This document shows, one piece after another, positions 59,101 to 64,000 of a DNA stretch of 64,000 nt. The stretch covers positions 419,179-483,178 of the forward strand of contig WHUZ01000047.1 of assembly GCA_015179045.1 (NCBI GenBank). The letters are read 5' to 3'. Position 1 is the stretch's first letter. Each line of letters opens with the position of its first letter. This DNA comes from Kalaharituber pfeilii. Its lineage: Eukaryota; Ascomycota; Pezizomycetes; Pezizales; Pezizaceae. Made by a program: the position numbers and the translations under genes. The notes beneath the pieces were generated by a model, which had not been told where the DNA came from, searched no databases, and was given only the letters and a program-made list of their open reading frames with translations.

Positions 59101-62100
59101 AGATGAGTCTGGTCAGGGAGAAGCTGTTGGCAAACTTAAGTTTGCATGACATGAGTTCGGAGCAGAATGCACGTCCAAGCCGGGCGGATCAAAGGAAACC
59201 TTCAGCAAAGTCAGGAACATCGACTTTAGTCAATCTACATGCTGCACAGCGAAGGGTCACAGAGGAATCGCAGGATACGCAGGAGGGACCTGGGAGCCAG
59301 GGCGGAACTACGAGGCGGCATCCTCCGGCGGCAAATCAGCAACAGGTCATTGATGCGCTTTGCGCGGCGGTTGTCAATGATGGACGTGGTGGCGTTGATT
59401 TTAGGAATGTTACATTACAGTCTAATAAGTGGAGAGCCGGAGTAAGAGGAGATGTGGGGGGAGTTGAAGCGTCATCATCGAACGCGGGCAAGGCGCCGGT
59501 CAATAATACGGCAAGGACTGCGTCAGCAGAGACGAGTTCAAGTACGAAGTCTGAAATCAAAGTGATTCATCCGAAACAAGTTGAGCATTTGATCCCAACT
59601 AGCATAGGGGCTATGACGTTTGACCCCATCCAAAAGGCGTGGGTAAAAAGCAAATTACCAGCGCGGAGACGAAATCGATCACCTGCGGCAGGTGAAGGGA
59701 AACCAATTGGAGATGATTCGGAGGAGGACCCGTTCAAGGGAATACCAGATTTGTCGGTGGATGAAGAGATAGAGGCCAAGGCACTTACGGACGCCTCCAG
59801 GATGAAGGAAATGATTAGTGAGTTGGAGGAGTATGTGGTGGGAGATTCTGACCAAGAAGGAGAGTATAGGTGTACGACTACGTCTGCCAAGGTGGTCAAG
59901 AGGATTGAGAGGGAGGAAATTAGGAGGGAAATTAGAGAAAAGCGGGTTGTGCGGGAGGCTGTGGACGAGGATGTAGATGAAGAGGAAGGAGAAGAAGAGG
60001 GAGAAGAGGACGAAGAGGAGGATGAAGAGGAGAGTGTGGAAGAGTGGGAAGAGAAAAGTGGAGAGATGGATGAGTTAGTGGATATTACCTCGGCGCATAT
60101 TGAGGATTCAGTTTGGGCGGGCAACAGTAATCTTGAAGATGGAAGTAAGACGGTTCTGCACCGTGAGAATCCTACGAGCTCGAATGGGTCTTTGTCCAAT
60201 CGCTCAGCATCTACAGAGGGGAGAACGGATACGAGGTCGACCTCGTGGGGTGGGAGTGTGGAGGATCGAAGGGGAGATGATCCGAAGTTGGAGGATGCCA
60301 TAAGTCAATTGAGTATTATGGATTCACCGCATCAGGAGCATGAGGGTGAGAGCAGTGAGGATGGAGGGGATAGCAGCGGTTACCGGCTACAGCAAAGGAG
60401 TGCGGGGGATCGGGCGGTGGACTATTCGTCGCCGTCAGTATCGACGTTATCGAGGCAGTCAAGGAGTGGAAAGTCGGGACAGAGAGTGAATTGGCGCAAG
60501 CATGAGGGCGAGTCTTCAGCGGATCAAAGCTCGTTCAGGGATATGTCGAAATCCGTGCGCGTGCTATCTTCGCGGAATACATCATTCAATCGGAAGCTGT
60601 CTTCCGGTGGGCGGTCATTCATCGGAAGGCCAATTTCGAGAATTAATGAAGAGGACGAAGAAGAGTATACGCAGCAAGTTTCGGGCTCAGGAGCGTGCCA
60701 CTCGACCGATCCCAGTCGACGAAGTGTTGATGGCAGCGCGCTTACTCCTGTTGCCTCGGGCTCCAAGGGCCCACAGGCCCCTAAGCCGTCGGTCCCACCA
60801 CCACCGTCTACGGTGCAACGTGCCAATGTGTCGTTCCATCTAAGCAGTCCATTGCCAGAGCTCTCATATCAGTTCGAGTCTACCCGTGAGTTGCTTAACT
60901 TGGAGCTCTCATACGTCGCGCAGCGCCATTCTAGCAGCGGGAGTAACGGAGTAGGTGCTGCTGGGGCAGTAGGCAAAGGGAAGCAGCCGAATGCTAAGAG
61001 CATTGAGTATAGCTTCTCATTAGCGCAGGAAGCACTTGTCCGGCATTTGACAGATGTCGAGCCCTTTGAGCCCTACTGGGAACATATGAAATTCCTTAAG
61101 CTCAGCGGCCGAAAAATCCTCACTCTACATGGTCTCCACGAATGGTGTCCACGAATCGAAGAGCTTGACGTATCAGACAACGAGCTTGGGCAACTCTCAG
61201 GCGTGCCTAACACCGTGAGGAATCTGAGGCTCAATTTGAATAGTTTGTCGAGCTTGACCGCATGGGGACATCTGACGAATTTGCAGTACTTGGATATATC
61301 AGGGAATGAGCTAGATTCATTGGCGGGGCTAAGGCATATGTATCATTTGAGGGAGCTGAAGGCGGATGATAACTTGATTGAGGCCCTGGATGACATTATG
61401 CATTTGGATGGGTTGTGCTCGTTGAGTGTGAAACGGAACAAGATCAAGAGGGTGGATTTTGAGAAGGCTTGCTTGTGAGCAATTTAGATTATTCTTGTAT
61501 GGAGTATATCGCCACTAATATGATAATTTGACTACAGGACCCGATTAACGGAGTTAGACATCCAGGGGAATGGGCTACAGAAGATCATCAAGTTGGAGAA
61601 CTTGCCGTCGTTGTCCAGTGTTGGTCTTGGTGAGTTATACATTTACCCTACAGCTGGATCATCTGGCGGACTAATCTGATGACATCACGAAAAAATAGAA
61701 CAAAATGCCCTTTCGACACTCGACATTCCGGCGAGCCGCAAGCTAGAGAATTTCAGAATTCTGAAGCTGTCCGGAAATAAGTTCGAACAATTTGACGTTT
61801 CGCAGTTTCCCCATCTGCGCACACTTTACATCGACGATAATTCCTTGGGTCAGATTAACGGGTTGAGAAAGGCGAAGCATTTGGATAGTTTATCTATTCG
61901 GGAACAACAGTCTAAGGCTATTACCAATGATGGTAGAGCGTGTGTATCCAAAGGTTCTCCTTTTCAGATTGTGGTACTAACAATCATGTACTCAGTCCAC
62001 CTTCAACTCTGCCCTTTAGAGATATGTTCGAAATCCGCAAAATTTACGCCTCCGGCAACCCGATCACTCCGAGCTTACATCTCGACCTAGACTTCCTCAA

Positions 62101-63086
62101 TCTCCAGTACTTGGAGCTGGCAAACATGCAGTTGACTAGCTTACAACCAAATTTCGGGCATCTGGTTAGCAACGTACGTGTGCTAAATCTGAATTACAAT
62201 GCGTTGTCAGACCTACGGCCGTTGTTTGGCATTGTGAGATTGAAGAAGCTGTTGCTGGTGGGAAATCGGATGAGGAGTATGAAGAAGGTGGCGGGAGTGT
62301 TGGACTGGTTTCCTGCATTGAGTTGGCTGGATTTGAGGTATGTTTATCTCATTCGTTTCTTATTTCTTGTGGTACCTTCTGCGGGCGTGCAAAGGTAGTA
62401 GTATATGCGGAACCTGCCTATCTCTTCGGATGTTCCATATTCTCTTTGCTCTATGGCACAGTACTAGTGCGTTTCGAAGGCATTTCCGCTGACAAATTTC
62501 TTCCAGAGCCAACCCTCTTACGCTCGGCTTCTACGCTCCTGTTGTTGAAATGATAGCTGCTCCTGTCGCATCAAGCTGCAGCACTATGACCCGCACCAAT
62601 CCCTCCGCCACCACCAACCCTGAGCCCATTGAACCTTTCGCACTCGGCCCAGCAGACGAAGACCGCGACCGCGTGTTCCAGTCGAGACTGGATATAGAGA
62701 CGGCGCTGCTGAGAAGGAGATATGAAATTGTGATTGGAGAGAGGTGTGCACGGATGAAGAGGTTGGATGGGAGGGCATTTGTCAGGGAAGAGGTGTATAA
62801 GGTGGACAAAGTGTGGGAAGAGTTGAGGAGGGTCGGGCTGATCAAAGAGATGGGTAAGGGAGGGAATGGAAAGGAGAAGGAGAAGGAGAAGGAGAAGGAG
62901 AAGGAGAAGGGGGAGGGAAGTGGGAATGGGAAGGTACACGGAGAGAAGATTGTGGGGATGGATGGAACAGGAATGGGAACGGGAGAGGCACAGGGACAAC
63001 AAGGACATATTGTTACAGGAGGTGGATCGATATCACCAAGGAAAAAGAGGATCGTGAGGAAGGAAAAAGAGAAGGACGTGGCATAA
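56134..63086 (+). CDS. Cdc11/Nud1-like septation-initiation scaffold, leucine-rich repeats
   Basis: The S. pombe Cdc11 / S. cerevisiae Nud1 family anchors the septation (mitotic-exit) signalling network at the spindle pole body. Proposed exons are 56134-56654, 56849-61474, 61538-61629, 61699-61939, 61996-62337 and 62507-63086, giving 2133 residues in one frame. The ATG sits in an ideal context (CCGCCATGG). About 90 residues rich in Thr, Asn and Ala precede the family motif TPDWLDSLSEEWVSEP. Exon 2 opens with ETPDWKRRVLDDI and KDLFSPMGLESIF, both family hallmarks, followed by roughly 1300 mostly disordered, Ser- and Glu-rich residues. From about residue 1580 come leucine-rich repeats (MKFLKLSGRKILTLHGL, LRLNLNSLSSL, YLDISGNELDSLAGL, VRVLNLNYNALSDL and others), then a C-terminal helical tail with a Lys-Glu dipeptide run (62873-62909). 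The intron at 61940 uses a GTGTGT donor, chosen for frame. The next-best alternative for intron 1 includes a 27-nt microexon at 56757. Confidence 0.87.
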
Positions 63087-63503
63087 GCTTTATAAGGGTG
63101 CTATATTACAATTGGGTTGTTTGTCAACGAGAACAGGGGTCTGTCTGCTGGGAGGTTATCGGCATCATCGGGTTTCCATTTGTTTCTGTGTGTGTCAACT
63201 TGCGACGCCATGCTTGTGCTTTACGGTTGTTTTGGTTGGTACGCTGTTCTTTGTCGCTGTCGATTGTTTTGTGTTGTCTGTTGGAGCACACTACGTTTGA
63301 TTCTACTTATAGGCTTGGGAAGGAGTTTGGATTGGGATTTTTGTCATTATTTGATTGAAAAAAAAAGTATTTGGATTTGGCAACGCAATTCAGTTTGTGG
63401 TTGATAGTGCAGGCGTAGGCTCGTACGTTGTCGATATTGGTTCTAAGAGTAATATATATTTAACTTGTATTAATATATTCTCGTAACCAGATAGCGACTA
63501 AGC
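63087..63503. other. 3' flank of the Cdc11-like gene
   Basis: This is T-rich transcribed-type flank with no open frame of interest. CpG dinucleotides are still present up to about 63503, after which they disappear. Confidence 0.5.
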
Positions 63504-64000
63504 GGAGTTTCAGGAATTGGATTAGACTCTGCTAGAATCATCTAGGAAAGTTTAGTTTAGTTTTTTCAATTGTAAGATTTAGTAGATAAAAATAAGCATG
63601 AATAGTATATTAGTAAACTAGATAGTAAACTAGATATATAATAAAGTAAAAGAAATAATATAAGTATTTAGAACTATAATAAGTTTAGTTCTATTAAAGT
63701 ATTTTCATAAATTAATATTTAAAAGTAATATATAAATTATAATAAAGTAAATAATAATATTAAAATAAAGAAAAATTAAAATATATATAAAATATTTTAT
63801 AATATTAGAAAAGAAAAAAGTATATTAAAAAGCTATATAAGTATGTTCTAAAATTAACTTATCTTTATTATATTATAAGTATTCTAATATTAATACTATA
63901 AAGTTAATACTAATTAATATTATATATTTAAATATATATTATTATTAAATATAATAGTACTAATATACTATTAGAATATAATTATAGGAATTGCAGCTAC
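63504..64000. repeat. extremely AT-rich, CpG-free block (start of an AT isochore or decayed repeat)
   Basis: From about 63504 to the window end there is no CpG dinucleotide. From about 63600 A+T is near 90% with C especially scarce. The sequence is made of TA, TAA and TAT-rich words, including a direct repeat of TAAACTAGATA at about 63613 and 63626. This composition is what repeat-induced point mutation (C to T in repeated DNA) leaves in filamentous ascomycetes. The boundary is sharp relative to the gene-rich sequence to its left. No reading frame survives. Confidence 0.7.

Noticed and set aside
1..64000. CRISPR arrays, bacterial operons, Shine-Dalgarno sites, secondary-metabolite cluster or viral genes
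   Set aside because: I found no regularly spaced repeats, and no polyketide or peptide synthase, transposase or viral motif. The intron-rich genes show this is ordinary fungal nuclear DNA.

Overview
The window is nuclear DNA of a filamentous ascomycete (Pezizomycotina). The evidence is the gene content and gene structure. Genes are split by short GT-AG introns, mostly 50-250 bp, with GTATGT/GTAAGT-like donors, and TACTAAT-type branch sites are visible in some. The proteins include fungus-specific families: DASH-ring subunits Dad1 and Dad3, mitochondrial fission adaptor Mdv1, septation scaffold Cdc11, NRC-2/Fpk1-type kinase, septation GTPase Rho4, and a filamentous-fungal transmembrane SH3 protein. 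Intergenic spaces of 3-4 kb are common, so the gene density is low for a fungus. I cannot fix the genus; an early-branching class such as Pezizomycetes is only a guess.

Layout. 1-3178: mostly non-coding, with a possible partial gene at the very edge and a GC-rich, CAG-containing leader. 3179-5605 (+) mdv1 and 6331-7438 (-) bcp1 are convergent. 7892-8935 holds a TA-flanked inverted-repeat element carrying a related smaller element nested inside it. 11466-13780 (+) encodes a single-pass membrane SH3 protein. 14989-15901 (+) is a PPIL3-type cyclophilin. 16912-17472 and 18541-18926 (+) are DASH subunits Dad1 and Dad3. 19366-20603 (-) is mitochondrial ribosomal protein uS5m, divergent from 21925-22988 (+) Rho4. 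A 3.1 kb A/T-tract-rich gap separates Rho4 from 26136-31794 (-), a kinesin-4-type motor of about 1764 residues. 35049-38077 (-) is a DENN-domain protein, head-to-head with 41760-45240 (+), a TBC RabGAP. 49220-51404 (+) is an NRC-2/Fpk1-like AGC kinase, 52265-54729 (+) is Eme1, and 56134-63086 (+) is a 2133-residue Cdc11/Nud1-like scaffold. The last roughly 500 bp are almost pure A+T without any CpG, which looks like the start of an AT-rich, possibly RIP-mutated, repeat block.

Functionally the genes are ordinary housekeeping and cell-organisation genes: mitochondrial division and translation, ribosome/PI-kinase chaperoning, spindle and kinetochore, membrane trafficking, polarity, septation and recombination repair. 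They do not form a metabolic cluster. Several act in mitosis or cytokinesis (Dad1, Dad3, kinesin-4, Rho4, Cdc11), but apart from the Dad1/Dad3 and DENN/TBC pairs nothing suggests organised clustering.

I found no convincing novel system. The observations most worth checking are the nested inverted-repeat element pair, the adjacent DASH genes with look-alike Gly/Glu-rich tails, the head-to-head DENN/TBC pair, and the CpG-free AT-rich right edge. Exon boundaries were placed by hand from splice consensus, frame continuity and family similarity; every splice set reported for the main genes keeps one continuous reading frame.
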